Of a stretch of DNA of 64,000 nt, positions 12,108-24,460 are shown one piece after another. The notes beneath the pieces were generated by a model that saw nothing but the letters and a program-made list of their open reading frames with translations, did no database searches and was not told where the DNA came from. Each line of letters opens with the position of its first letter. Position 1 is the first letter of the stretch. The DNA is from Datura wrightii (lineage: Eukaryota; Streptophyta; Magnoliopsida; Solanales; Solanaceae), in the NCBI GenBank assembly GCA_035772735.1, contig JASDFA010000027.1, forward strand, positions 152,146,001 to 152,210,000, written 5' to 3'. The translations under genes and the position numbers were made by a program.

Positions 12108-14291
12108 AACCTTCAAACTTGAACCATTGCTTGTCCTCAAGTAATGAAATTCTTTACATCTAAACTTTAGGAATAAGTAGGTCATATGAGATTATGCACA
12201 AGGGACCACTATGACCTAGACAACCCAATGATCGCTTACCAACACAAATGAAAACGGGAGACTCAACACTTTATGAAAATGCTTCAAGAGATAACAAAAA
12301 TTAATTTGGAATTCTTCACACTTAATTCTTTCATTCAAAACAAGGTCATTGTTGGTCACAACAAGCTTATAAAGCATATTAAGTCATTAAAAATTCATAT
12401 CCAATGTTTTCCTTAAAGCTCAATACAATCTTGTCTCAATCATATCTTTTGGCACGTAAGCATGTCCCCCAAGGAGGTGTTGCTACTCACAACAAGAAGG
12501 AATATCATCTAATTATCAATCAATTCATACTCAAGGGATTATAGAATGAAACAAGTACGCTCACTCTCACAATGAAATTATCATGAACATAACTTGACCC
12601 ATAGGCTTGCCCTTTGTGTACTCGCCACTAATATAAAGTGGCTACACTCAAAATTAATTAGGACTTGGAGGACATGATGTAGGCTAGGAGTAAGGTAGGA
12701 TGACTTTTAAGTTCTAGGGACTAGAACCTCCCTAATTCCCTTTTGTGAATCTTATTACATGCCCTATTTTCTTCTTAGATTACCCTCACATTATTTCTCC
12801 TTGAACATCATTTCCATTTTTTATAAAAGAGTCCTCCATATCTCTATTTAGTAACCACTTTTAATCATATTTAAGCAAGAGGCAGCACCTTTGTTTTTCA
12901 ATTCAATTCTTTTCACTCAAGCAATTCATTCATTCTTTTCATAATGTGGTGCTACGTCACATTGAAGTTCTCATCATTTTTTTCCCTTCTTACAACCCCC
13001 AAACGTAGGCTTTTTCCTCATCTTTCCCTTTTCCATTCCAACACTTTTGGGACTTCGAGCATCATTTATGCATCTTTTTTCATAGCTAGCACTAGAGAGG
13101 ACGGGTGCCAAAGAGGGATTACAAAATGAGTATTGGGCTTATATTGTGGTTTCCAAGGAAAAGGCTTAAAGGCTCAACATTGGCTGACAAGGACTCATAT
13201 TCGAGGAGGTCATATGGATAAAGTAGCTATCCAAAAGAAAGCCTAAAATTATCTTCCAAGTGCAATCGCATCTAATATTTCTACTTGAATCACACTTGGG
13301 GCATGTTCTGGATAATCATTCATGCAAAAGAATTAAACTGCAACCTTACCCATAAAGCATCACCCTGCAAGGGTTTCACACCATTTTCTTCACCACATCA
13401 AGTATCATAAAACAAGATAACATGAGAATCAAGAAGCCAAACAAAGAATGTGTAATTTATGACAAAAATGCACTAACTTCTCAAATAAAAATGCCCCTTT
13501 CTTTCTCAAAACTCATTCTTTTTCAATGGCCATGGCTTTTAAGAAAATTTTTCTAGTGGTACCTCTCGGAAGCCATTGCAACCCTTTACATTAAAGAACT
13601 TAAACTTGGCATTTTCCTTTAGAAAAGTCTCCTCTCAATCCATCATTGGAAAATGCCATCCAATTTGAAAAGAAAGAAAAGAAAAGAAAACCGCTCCTCG
13701 GGAAAGAAACATGGTATAAATAAATACCATAGGAGTTTATTCACTAACTATTATAAATAAAAGGAGATAATCAAAACATGGGTCAACAACATTTTGCACA
13801 TTAACATGACCCATCATTGGCGCTAACAATTTAAGAACAATTTTTCATTCATTTTTCTCTTTCGTCACATGCCCGACAAGGGCAACAACGTGCACTTCAT
13901 CTGTGAATTGCAACTTACCCTTAGATTTCTAGAATTTATCCAAGTTCACTAGTTCACACCTTTACTAGAATGGAGGCCCACGGATTGCTCTTGGCATTTG
14001 TCTACTACAATATCGGCTTCCACTCTTTCTTTCCCATCTTCTGCTTCTATCTTGCAATAGGGTGGCAACTTGCACCTAGGCGTTGTCATTTCGTTGGTGT
14101 CGCATACTGGCTAACCTATTTTCCTTCTCTTTATTTTCCATCCCATCTACCTATAGAACAAAAACATAAAAGTTCCCAAAGTAAAAACACTTGGATTGCC
14201 TCCCATGGGGTGCCTTATTTAACGTTGCGGCACGACGGGTATCAACTCATGACGGGTAAAAACACTTGGGTTGCCTCCCATGGGTTGCCTC
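12108..14291 (-). other. Element T 3' non-coding tail
   Basis: This is the stretch between the gag-protease stop and the 3' LTR. It has no open frame of note on the minus strand. It starts, in coding orientation, with two repeats of a GGGAGGCAACCCAAG-like motif and a CGCCGC-poor CGTGCCGC(AACG) stretch near 14200-14290. That 'gcctccc' signature is typical of the region downstream of coding sequence in TAT/Athila elements. The rest is AT-rich, with short purine runs near 13670-13690. Similar text occurs in the tail of L at 62808-64000. Confidence 0.7.
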
Positions 14292-16431
14292 TCAATACTC
14301 TGGAGGATCATCCTATGAATCAACCTCATAAACACAAACTTTGTCTTGTGCTACTTCATCATTCAAAACCCCAACCACCTTGCACTCATTTGGGGGATCA
14401 ATGGTTTGAAAAACTTTGAAGGTGACTTCCTCACCTTCCGCTCAATGTTTCAGCTCACCAAGCTCCACATCAACCAAAGCTCTGCCCATGGAAAGCAATG
14501 GTCTCCCCAAGAACATAGATACTTCAACATTCATATCACAATCAAGCACGACAAAGTCAGCTTGAAGAATGAACTTGTCGACCTGAACCAAGACATCTTC
14601 CAATACTCTCACAGGTTTCTTTGTGGATCAATCAGCCATAAACAACCACATTGAGGTAGATTTGGGACTCCCCAACCCTAACTTCTTGAAAATAATGAGA
14701 GGCATCAGGTTTGTGCTTGCCCCAAGATCAAATAGGACCTTTTTGAACACAGACAACGCAATGGTGTAGGGAATAGTAAAGGCTCCTAGGTCCTCCCTTT
14801 TAGGAGTAAGGTTGCTTTCTTTCATGGAAGTGCAGTAGTGTGTCACCTCCCCTACACCCTACGGTCCTCTTTTTCTTTAACAAATCTTTCATAAACTTGG
14901 CATAACCGGGTATTTGAAGAAAAGCATTCACTAGAGGTATATTGATAGACAATTTACTAAATATCTCAATAAATTTTTGGAACTGATTGTCCTCCTTATT
15001 CTTGGCTAACCTCTGAGGACACGTAGGTGGAATCCTAGGCTCTTGACCTATGTTGGGTAAAATCCTCTTTGCTTGTTTCGTCTTCAACAACATTATTCAC
15101 GGGAGTTTATCAACTTTACCCTCATCCAACACTTCTTTATCATTCACAAACTTTGGTGCATTTTGCACCTCACCACTACTTGTTTTTGGGCTAACAACCT
15201 CTTTGGGCTTCACACCTATATTTTCCAACACTTTGCCACTTCTAGTCACAATTGTCGTACAATGACCATCCTTCTTTGGGTTGGTTATGGTGTCACTAGG
15301 AAGTTTCTCCTTCATTATGGGATTCATTTGGGAAGACAAATGATTCATTTGTGCTTCCAAGTGCTTAATTGATGTTGAATGAGCATTCACCGTTTAGGCA
15401 AGGTTCGAAACATCTCCTTTCAATTCCTTGACTCTACTATCAGTGGATTCCACTCTCTTGAGTACTCTAGCCAACATCGCTTCAATCTTGGTGCTTCCTA
15501 CATTGCTCATACCGGGTTGTACATGGGCATTTTCATCCTATGGAGGGGAACATATAGGTTTGAACTTCGGTGATAACGTTCCCCATCACGATTTTGAACT
15601 CGGTTACTCCATCTTTCATTATGATCAACCCAGCCCTGGTTGTCGTGGTTCCTCCAACCTTGATTCTCCTCCCTTGTCGCCAAGGGACTTGATTGGCACC
15701 TTGGTACACCGGGCAAGAACCCCCCATTTGATTTTCCATGAATTGGCACTCCTCTTCATACCTGGGTGGCAAAGCTTCTCCTTCATATAGTATTGGACCT
15801 TAAGTCCCCATGGTATTAACACTCTTACAACTACTCCCCATAACATGCTTCGTCATCAACTCAAGACGATTCATTATTTTTTCCAAAGTCTCGTCTCGCT
15901 CCTCATCCCTCTTTCTCATCTCGGCGGTCACAAAACCTGAACCCATACACTTGGAGGTACTTCATTTTCCCTCGTATGCCAAGCTCCATTAGTTTTAGTC
16001 ATCTGATACAACGAAGCTCTAGCTATTACATGAGAGATCCATCCATCAAGTTATTTCCCATAGACTTGTTAATGGAGTCTAAGGAATGATAAAAACATTG
16101 AAGGAGCACTCTATTTGGAAACCCGTGGTTGGGACATAGGGCAATTTTCTTGTTTTACCTCAGTCATTCCTCATGTAAAGGTTTCCCAAGTATTTTCTTG
16201 AAGTTAGTAATATCATCTCATAGCTGCAACATCCTTGATGGAGGGAACAACCTATCTAGCAATGCTTCAGTCAAATCTTGCCATAAAGTGATACATCGTA
16301 GGGTGAGTTCCTCAAGCCACATGGTTCTTCCCTAGTCGAAGAAAATGGGAAGAGCCTCAATATGATCGACTCGTAACTTAAATTTGTGATGTTTAAAGGT
16401 TGACATATCTCATGAATATTTTGAAGATGGC
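14292..16431 (-). pseudogene. Element T gag (3' part) and protease (broken)
   Basis: Reading minus from 16431, the frames show a capsid region with a LRLFPFS-like motif near 16340 (16621-16271 frame), then the TRSGK motif near 15230, then a PQRLAKNKEDNQFQKFIEIF..INIPLVNAFLQIPGYAKFMKDLL block at 15020-14860. The protease DLGASTNLMPLIIFKKLGLG follows at about 14735-14660. Downstream are FxLGRPLLSMGRALVDVELGEL near 14490 and the final stop at 14292-14294. This is the TAT/Athila gag-protease pattern. Stops and frameshifts break it, but the catalytic DLGAS is present. The 5' end of the same gene is at 50483-50698, across the insertion. Confidence 0.85.
16427..16431. repeat. Target-site duplication ATGGC of element E (second copy 50483-50487)
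   Basis: ATGGC precedes TATAATACCCC at 16432 and follows the terminal GGGTCATGACA at 50482. The gag reading frame of T runs up to both copies in the same register, so removing E plus one copy gives a continuous gag at this point. This ties together two segments 34 kb apart. Confidence 0.92.
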
Positions 16432-18628
16432 TATAATACCCCAAAAGCCATAGGATCAGACCTGGGAGTTGAAATGGAGAAAATAAAATTTTCTGCACTT
16501 GGTCAAAGGACGAGTCGTCCAGTGACCCATTGGGTGAACCATGAGTCATTAAGTGACTTGTGGGGAGGAGGTTGGACTTAGTTAGGTTTTGGGATTTGAG
16601 GCAGACCACAAGTAAGACCACGAGTCGTGGTCACCACCACGATTCATCAGGTGGTCCGTGGTCAGGGGTTGAATGAAGGATGAAGAGCTTGGACAGTGCA
16701 TATAACGACCAGTCACCACGAGCTATCCGGCACACCACGAGTCGTGGTGTCCCTCGTGGTGACTCGTGGTTATAAAATAGTAGTGCGGGCAACGAGAAGC
16801 AGACCACAAGTCGTCCAGTCCCTCATTGGGACTGGCAGTGAGTATTTTCCAGTAAATTTATTAAGGGCTTTTCCAAAATTCTTATGTTCCTAAGGCCTAT
16901 ACTATATCATTTTAAGCTTTGAATAGTGTTTTTTAAGAGGGGCAAGTTCATTATAAGCCTATTCTCTTCCATGCATGCAAGTCTAGAATCTTCTAAGGGT
17001 GATCAAGCTTAGATTTATCAAGTTCTTCCACAAAATCCATTGGGATTTCAAGAGGGTTTGTGAAATCAGACTCTTCCAGGTATGTAGGGTTACGAATGGG
17101 TGCATTCACCCACACCCATGCCCAATCCCTCTTTAATTCATGAAATTCTACTTCATGAATCTATGGGGTTTTAACCCAACATGTGAATTCTTTAAGTAAC
17201 AATCATAGGTATGATCTAATCATGTTTCTAATGTTGAATTATGATTAATGGGCATATTTTATAATGTTTTAAATTTTAAATTATATTTTCATGTTTTACA
17301 ATCTATAATGTCCATCCATGAATGTTCATTAAAGTTGAGATGTATGATATATGTATTCAAGTATGATGAGTTGTATATAATGAAAGTATGATTTTGAATT
17401 ACCCGTGTCCATGTTCATGTTCATGTTTTCGAATGATCAAATCTATGTCAAGCATGTTAAGCATTGGGCAAGCCTATATGATTAAGTATGTTTCCTAATT
17501 TATATAAACTTCATGTTATTAGCTTACAGCATGGATTTAGAGTCTAGACTCCCACTATTTTCAGCTTGTGGTATGGTTTGAGCCCAAGGCTCCTCGTGTT
17601 ATGATTTCAAATTTCTGCATGTATGTTTCGAGTGAACTTCATCACCAGATGATGGTCAGCTACATTGAAAAATAACGGAGAGCATATGCGTGTTTTGCGA
17701 GTAGTGTCTAGCACCGAATAGGCTAAGGGTAAGTCAACACTATGCCTCAGAACTACATGCAACGTAGGTATGTTCAGATTAGTTGGGAATCAGTGGCATT
17801 TTTGGGTATGTTCAGATTAGTCCACCTGTACACCCACACCTTGACGCCACATGACTCAAAAATGCCACTAAGGACCATGTAAGCTCTATCGTGGTAATAT
17901 CGGTTATATGACAAGTCTCCCATTGTTCCTCATTATTTCAATTATGCATGTTCATCAGTCATGATATTATGTTTTCAGTAGTTTTGACCAAATGTTTAGT
18001 TTTACTTATGATTATCAATTTTCAGCTTTGGGTCATTTGATTTAGTTATGATATCCAGTTATGTTCAGATCATGATTTCAGAAAATAGCATGCAAGCCTT
18101 ACTCTCAGAATCATATCTTGATTATGTTTTATGATATGCATGACTTATGATTTTACTTACTCAATGGTTTTACTTGCCTTACATACTCAGTACATTCCAC
18201 GTACTGACCACATACTCTATGTTATAGCATTTCATGATATAGGTGCGGATATTCGGTTTAGTCCCGCCAATAGCCAGACTCTCAATATTAGCATCTTCTA
18301 GTCTTAGTTGGTGACTCTTCATCTTCCATGGGCCCTATATTAGTTTTATTTAGTATTTTCAGTTTCAGACTATCGAAAGTTAGTTGGGGTCTTGTCCCAT
18401 CAACTCGTCAGTAGTAGAGGCTTTTCAGACATATCATGTATTAAGTTTCAGCCTTGTGTTATGTATTCAGATGTTATGATATTATCGTACTTCTTCTTTT
18501 TTATACACGTTATATTTCCGCTTGATTATGCTAATTTTAGATATTATGTTAATTCCATGGCTCGAATTGGAGCCACTCCGGGTTCTTTGTCCCGTGTCTC
18601 GATCCGAGCCTATGCTCGGGTCGTGACA
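16432..18628 (+). repeat. Element E 5' LTR (2197 bp)
   Basis: It starts TATAATACCCC (from TGTAATACCCC) and ends CGGGTCGTGACA, followed by the PBS. It aligns with 48332-50482. The first 450 bases contain clear palindromes: 17 bases at 16616-16632 and 19 bases at 16732-16750. A TATAAAA lies at 16771-16777 just downstream of them. It is not kept in the other LTRs, so its role is doubtful. Confidence 0.9.
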
Positions 18629-18632
18629 AACT

Positions 18633-18644
18633 TGGTAATAGAGC
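18633..18644 (+). other. Primer binding site of element E
   Basis: TGGTAATAGAGC lies five bases after the LTR end and matches the initiator tRNA-Met PBS TGGTATCAGAGC with two changes. Confidence 0.8.
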
Positions 18645-18837
18645 ATTAGATTTTGAAGTGTACTAGGGTTTCTGAAAGTCGCATTAAGTAGAGTCTTTTT
18701 CATGGGTTTGAAGCGCGCCAAACTTATGACGAAGAGGCTACGAGACGTTTAGGAAATGTTTCCGTATTTCATGATCTAAGTCGTGCGATGAAACGTCTCC
18801 TATTCTTCTAATACATGGAATACGCGTTTGAAGAATC

Positions 18838-20080
18838 ATGTCTCCTCTCTGAGTCAACAGAAGAAGAAATGGAAATGGAAATGGCCATTAGAATTGCAAT
18901 GGGGATAGGCACCAATAGGCCCCACTAGCCCATGAGGATCATGTACATAAGAAGGTGGACCACATAGAGTTTAGGGCAGCCATACAGATGCTAGCTCAGG
19001 CCTTGACCACCCAAGTTGAACAACAGGCGATAGTGCATGTCCCTTAGAATGGGAATGTGGTGACAGCATGAGTTAGATATTTTTTGAGGATAAACCCTCT
19101 GATGTTTCTTGGGTTAAAGGTGGACAAGGATCTACATGAGCGTATCAATGAGGTTCTGAAGATCTCCAAGATCATGTGGATAACGGGAGAGGAGTGCGCC
19201 GATCTAGCCTCATATCAGTTTAAATTGGTTGCGCACATTTTTTTCAAGCAATGGAAGGATAGTACGGTAGTTGGAGCAGGCCCTATTGGTTGAGATGAGT
19301 TTCATGTTGCATTTATGGACCAGTTCTTCCCTCGTGAGATGAGGGAGATTAAAGTAGTCAAGTTTATGAACATGAAGCAAGGAAAGATGATAGCTCAGGA
19401 GTATGCCTTCGAGTTCACTCGTCTATCCATGTATGTACCTAAAATGTTGAAAGATCAAAGACCCCGAGTTAGTAGGTTCGTCCATGGAATAAAAAACTAT
19501 TTTGGTCAAGGATTGTTGGACAGCGATGCTTCATCAGGACATTTACTTTTCTCGGATAGATCTGTACGCCCAGCAGATGTAGGAAGTATAGGTGAGTGGG
19601 TGGGAGAGAGAGGCCAAGAGGGCCAGGACTAATAGCTTTGGATTCTCCTAACAGAGACCTAGTGGGCACCACCAGCAGTCCCACCAGAGATCTTCAGCCC
19701 TAGCACCGTTGGCTATGAGTGTGCCTTCCAAATCCAAGCGCGATCAGAGGGGACGAGCATCAAGCTCTAGGGGGAAAGGTAGCAATCCCGTAGAGTGTAG
19801 CATTTTAGAGAGTGCCAGATGTGGCCGGAGACACACGAGCCAGTGCTTAGCAGGTTCGGGTGCTTGTTTTTGGTGTGGGAAGCCCGGACATATGCTTAGA
19901 GATTGCCCAGCAGCCAGACAGGGCTATGATAGGGGCCGAGTTCTAGCCTACAGTTCAGAAGCTCCACCGGCACACCCAGCTCAGCAGGACACATCTACTA
20001 GTGCGGTTGGTGGTCAGTGCTAAAATAGATTCTATACGCTAGCATCTCGTCAAGACCAGGAGGTCTCCCCAAATATAGTC
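18838..20080 (+). pseudogene. Element E gag (broken, early stop)
   Basis: The ATG at 18838 corresponds to the gag start of F at 24461, but the fifth codon is TGA. Capsid fragments follow in open frames 19084-19293 and 19315-19632 (for example the stretch around FPREMREIKVVKFMNMKQG, typical of retrotransposon gag). The frame 19709-20023 holds an arginine/serine-rich linker and a perfect CCHC zinc knuckle at 19865-19906 (C-x2-C-x4-H-x4-C). Gag would bind genomic RNA with this knuckle. The gene cannot be translated whole. Confidence 0.85.
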
Positions 20081-22037
20081 CCTGGTATGTTACGAGTATT
20101 CCACCTTGATGTATATGAATTGTTAGATCCAGGGGCTACTTTATCTTTTGTAACGCTCTAATTTTCTAGATTTTTGGAGTCAGTACCAAAATCTTATTAG
20201 AACCCCTCTCAGTCTCTACTCCAGTTGGTGATTCAAGTGTAGCTCGACCAGTATATAGAAATTTTCCTTTCACAGTTCTTTAGAAAATCACCTCAACATA
20301 TTTAGTAGAGTTAGCCATAACAAGTTTTGAAGTTATCTTTAGCATGGATTGGCTACATTAATGTTATGCATCAGTCAATTTTAGAACCCATGCAGCGGAG
20401 TTTAGATTTTCGGGTGAGCCAGTCCTAAAGTGGAAGGGTAGTTCAGTTGTGCCTGTAGGTCACTTCATTTCCTGTCTTAAGGTTAGAAAGATGATTTCTA
20501 AGGGTTGTGTGTACCATCTATTTAGGGTTAAAGATGCTACATTCGAAACCCCGACTATCCAGTCAGTTCCTTTAGTGTGTGAATACCCAGTAGTATTTCC
20601 AAATGTTTTACCGAGAATCCCTCCTGAGTAGCAGATCGATTTTGGTATTGACCTTTTTCCCGATACGCAACCTATATTTATTCCCCCTTATAGAATGGCT
20701 CAAGTTCGGCTAAAGAAGTTAAAAGAGCAGTTGAAAGATCTCTTAGACAAGGGTTTCATCTGACCTAGCAAATTCCGATGGGGTGCACCAGTGCTCTTTG
20801 TTCGAAAGAAGGATGGTTCCCTTTGGATGTGCATTGATTATCGGAAACTGAACAAAGTTACCATAAAGAACAAGTATCCTCTTCCATGGATTGATGATTT
20901 GTTTGACCAGATTCATGGCGCTAAGTGCTTTTCTAAGATAGAACTCTGATCCAGATACCATCAGCTCAGGGTTCGGGAGAGTGACATCCTGAAAGTAGCC
21001 TTCAGGACTTGGTATGATCACTATGAGTTTGTAGTTTTGTCTTTTTGAGTAACGAATGCTCCTGCAGCTTTTACAAATTTGATGAATAGGGAATTCAAGC
21101 CATACATATATATGTTCGTGATTGTGTTCATAGATGACATCCGTATATACTCTCGGAGCGAAGAGGAGCATGCTGCTCATTTGAGGGTGGTGCTGCAGAC
21201 TCTTAAGGATCACCATTTGTATGCTACTTCAGTAAATGAGAGTTTTGGTTGAACTCAATGGCATTTTTTTTTCACGTGGTGTCAAGTGAGGGTGTACAGG
21301 TGGACTCTCAAAAGATAGAAGCGATGAAGAATTAACCTAGGCCAGTCAGTCCTTCGGATATCAAGAGTTTCTTAGGTTTAGTTGGTTATTACCGGAGATT
21401 TGTTGAGGGGTTCTCATCTATTACAGCCCCATCAACTAAATTGACCCATAAGAAAGTGAAGTTTCAATGGTCAGAGGCTTGTGAGAAGAGCTTCTAAGAG
21501 TTGAAGACTCGACTCACCTCAGCACCAGTGTTGACACTACCTAAGGGTACCGATGGCTTTGTGGTATATTTTTATGCTTTAAGGATAAGCCTTGGTCGTG
21601 TATTAATGAAGCACCAAAAAGTTATAGCCTATGCTTCTAGGGAGCTGAAGGTCCACGAAAAGAATCACCCGATTCACGACCTCGAGTTGGCAGCGGTAGT
21701 ATTTGCCTTCAAGATTTGGAGACACTACCTGTACAAGGTCTATGTGGATGTGTTTACGGACCACAAAAGACTGTTATATGTGTTTACCAAGAAGGACCTA
21801 AACCTATGTCCGAGGAGGTGGTTGGAGCTTCTTAAGATTAAAATATGAGTGTCCTCTATCATTTGGGCAAAGCTAATATGGTGGCAGATACTCTTAGCAG
21901 GCTTTTTATGGAGAGTGTGTCCCATGTGGACGAGAAAAGGAAGGAATTACTAAAGGATGTACATCGTCTAGCACGACTAGGATTCTATCTTGTTGACTCG
22001 ATAGATGGTGGTGTTATTGATCTTAATGGGTCAGAAT
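20081..22037 (+). pseudogene. Element E protease, RT and RNase H (broken)
   Basis: The protease signature at about 20125 reads DPGATLSF, with proline in place of the serine of the DSG triad, and a stop follows. RT begins near 20740 with DKGFI followed by TGA. It has CIDYRKLNKV near 20830, KIEL in place of KIDL near 20940 with an adjoining stop, and an intact FIDD motif near 21130. RNase H follows from about 21500 to 22037, with YASRELKVHEKNHPIHDLELAAVVF, the DHKRL segment and ADTLSRL. Element F interrupts the sequence at 22038, and the integrase continues at 46663. Many stops and shifts show a long-dead copy. Confidence 0.87.
22033..22037. repeat. Target-site duplication AGAAT of element F (second copy 46663-46667)
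   Basis: AGAAT precedes TATAATACCCC at 22038 and follows GTCTTGATA at 46662. The E sequence on each side aligns with an uninterrupted stretch of F around 27605-27665, confirming the join. Confidence 0.87.
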
Positions 22038-24251
22038 TATAATACCCCGACAACCCTAAGATAAAACCCTGGAGTTGAAATAGAGAAAACAGAAATTTCT
22101 GCACCAGGTCAACAAATGAGTCACCAATGACACGTCAGGAACACGAGCCGTTAAGTGACTCATGGGGAAAGGTTTGACTATGATTGGAAATTTTATGTTT
22201 TGGGGTGACCACGGGTGTGACCATGAGTCGTGGTCAGCACCACGATCCGTTAGGTCACCCGTGATCAAGGGTGGTCTGAAGGATGAAGAAATTCGATAGT
22301 GTTGGCAACAGGTTGGTCACCACGAGTCATGGTGTCCCTCATGGTGACCCTCAGATGAAAAATGGCAGTGCAGGTAATGAGAGGTGACCACAAGTCATGG
22401 TCAGGGACGACGAGTCGTCCAGTCCCTCGTTGGGACTAGCAGTGGGCAATTTCCTATGAAGTTATTAAGGGATTTTCCATAATTCCTAAGTTCCTAAGGC
22501 CTAAACTATGTCATTTTAAGCTCAGAATATAGTTTCTTAAGAAGGGTTAACTCATTGTAAGTCTATCCTAGTTCATGCATGCAAGCTTAGAAGTTTAAGA
22601 GGTGATCAAGCCTAGCTTCTTCAAAGTTTTTCCTCAATTCTCATTGGGCAATCAAGGATGTTGTAAAATAAGATATATTAAGGTATGTAAGGTTATGAAT
22701 GGGTGAAATAGTCCTCACCCTTGCCCAATTCTCTCTCAATTCATGAAAATTCTAATTGATGAATTTTGGGGGTTTTACCCAATGTGTGAATTTTCTAAGT
22801 TTCTATCATGGGTATGATCTAAGCATGTCATCAAGGTTGAATTATGATTAATGGGCAGATTATAAATGTTTAAAATTATAAATTATGTTTTCAAGTTTTC
22901 TAAATTATGATGCCCATCCATGAAAGTTCATGATAGTGGAGATCCATGAGATATATGTTCAAGTATGATGAGATGCTTATGAAGCAAGTATGATTTTGCA
23001 ATAACCACGTTTATGTACATGTTTTTTTAAGATTAAATCTATAACAAGAATGTTTAAGTATTGGGCAAGCCCATATGATCAAGTATGTTTTATGATTTCA
23101 TGTATTAGCTAACTACATGGAGTTTGGCGTCTAGACTCCCACTATTTTAAGCTTGTGGTATGGTTTTAGCCAAGGCTCCTCACGTTACGATTCATATTTA
23201 TGCATGTATGTTATGTGTCAGCTTCATCGATAGAGGATAGTTCAGCTTCATTGAAAAACGATGGAGAGCATATCCATGTTTTTGGGAGTAGTGTGTAGCA
23301 CCGAGTAAGCTAAGGGTTAGTCAACCCTATGCCTTAGAACTACGCACCAGTGTAGGTATGATCAGATTATTTGGGACCTCCCTTGGAGCTTCCCCTTCAA
23401 CCAAGGGGCCTTGAGCTTGGTATAAATATCATGGTAGCGTCCTTGGCCCTAGCAAAGCTTTGGACGGCTCTGCCCACTTGAGTGTGATAGTCGGGACCAT
23501 GTAAGCTCTATCATGGTAATTTCAGTTATATGACGAGTCTCGTATTGTTCCTCATAATTTCAGTTATACATGTTCATCAGTAATGATATTATGTATTCAG
23601 CAGGTTTGACCCAATGTACAATTTTACTTATGATTATTAGTTTTCAGCTTTGGGACATTCGATTCAGTTATGATGTTCAGTTATGTCTAGATCGTGATTT
23701 CAGAAAATAGCATCCAATCCGTATTCTCAGAATCTTATCCTGATTATGTTTTATATTATGCATGTTTAATGATTTTACTTACATAGCGGTTTTACTTACC
23801 TTGCATACTCGGTACATTTCACGTACTGACCGCATGCTCTATGTTGTATCATTTCGTGATACAAGCTCTGATATCAAGACTTAGTCCCCCCGCTAGCCAG
23901 ATTCCCAATATTAGTACTTCCTGATCGGAGCTGGTGATCCTCCTCTTTCGAGGTCCTTTCTATTCAGATATGTTCCATATTTTCAGTTTTCAGACTATAG
24001 AGAATTAGTTGGGGTCTTGTCCCATCAACTCATCGGTATTAGAGGCTTTTCGGAAATAGATTGTATTCAGCTTCATACTTATGTATGTATTCAGATGTTA
24101 TGTTATGCTCGGACTTCGGCTATGTTATTTATGTTGATCTTCCATTTTACTTGAATGAGTTAGGATTTATCTTCATACCATGGGTCGACTTGGAGCCTCT
24201 CGGGGTTCGTTGTCCTGTTTTTCGATCAGGGCCTATATTCGGGTCTTGACA
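22038..24251 (+). repeat. Element F 5' LTR (2214 bp)
   Basis: It starts TATAATACCCC and ends GGGTCTTGACA before the PBS. It aligns with the LTRs of E. The early part has degenerate copies of the GACCACGAGTCGTGGTC palindrome (near 22219-22235 and 22320). Confidence 0.9.
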
Positions 24252-24255
24252 AACT

Positions 24256-24267
24256 TTGTATTAGAGC
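24256..24267 (+). other. Primer binding site of element F
   Basis: TTGTATTAGAGC follows the LTR by four bases and is a degenerate match to TGGTATCAGAGC (initiator tRNA-Met). Confidence 0.7.
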
Positions 24268-24460
24268 ATTAGTTTTTTAAATGTCCTAGGTTTTCTGAAA
24301 GTCGCGTTAAGTAAAGTCTTTTTCATGGGTGTGAAACGTGCCACACTTATGAAGAAGAGGCTACGGGATGTTTAGCAAATGATCCCTTATAACATGATCT
24401 ATGTCATGCGATGAAATGTCTCTCTATCATTCTAACTCATGCTATACGCATTGCAGAATC

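Noticed and set aside
13970..14654. Two overlapping plus-strand open frames of 149 and 102 codons
   Set aside because: They are antisense to the tail and protease of T, which has clear family motifs on the minus strand. They contain the repeated tail motif and have no protein-like features.
15428..15790. Plus-strand open frames of up to 120 codons
   Set aside because: Antisense to the gag-protease linker of T, whose minus strand has the TRSGK and PQRL motifs.
20743..21216. Minus-strand open frame of 157 codons
   Set aside because: It is the exact antisense of the RT of E, which shows CIDYRKLNKV and FIDD on the plus strand.
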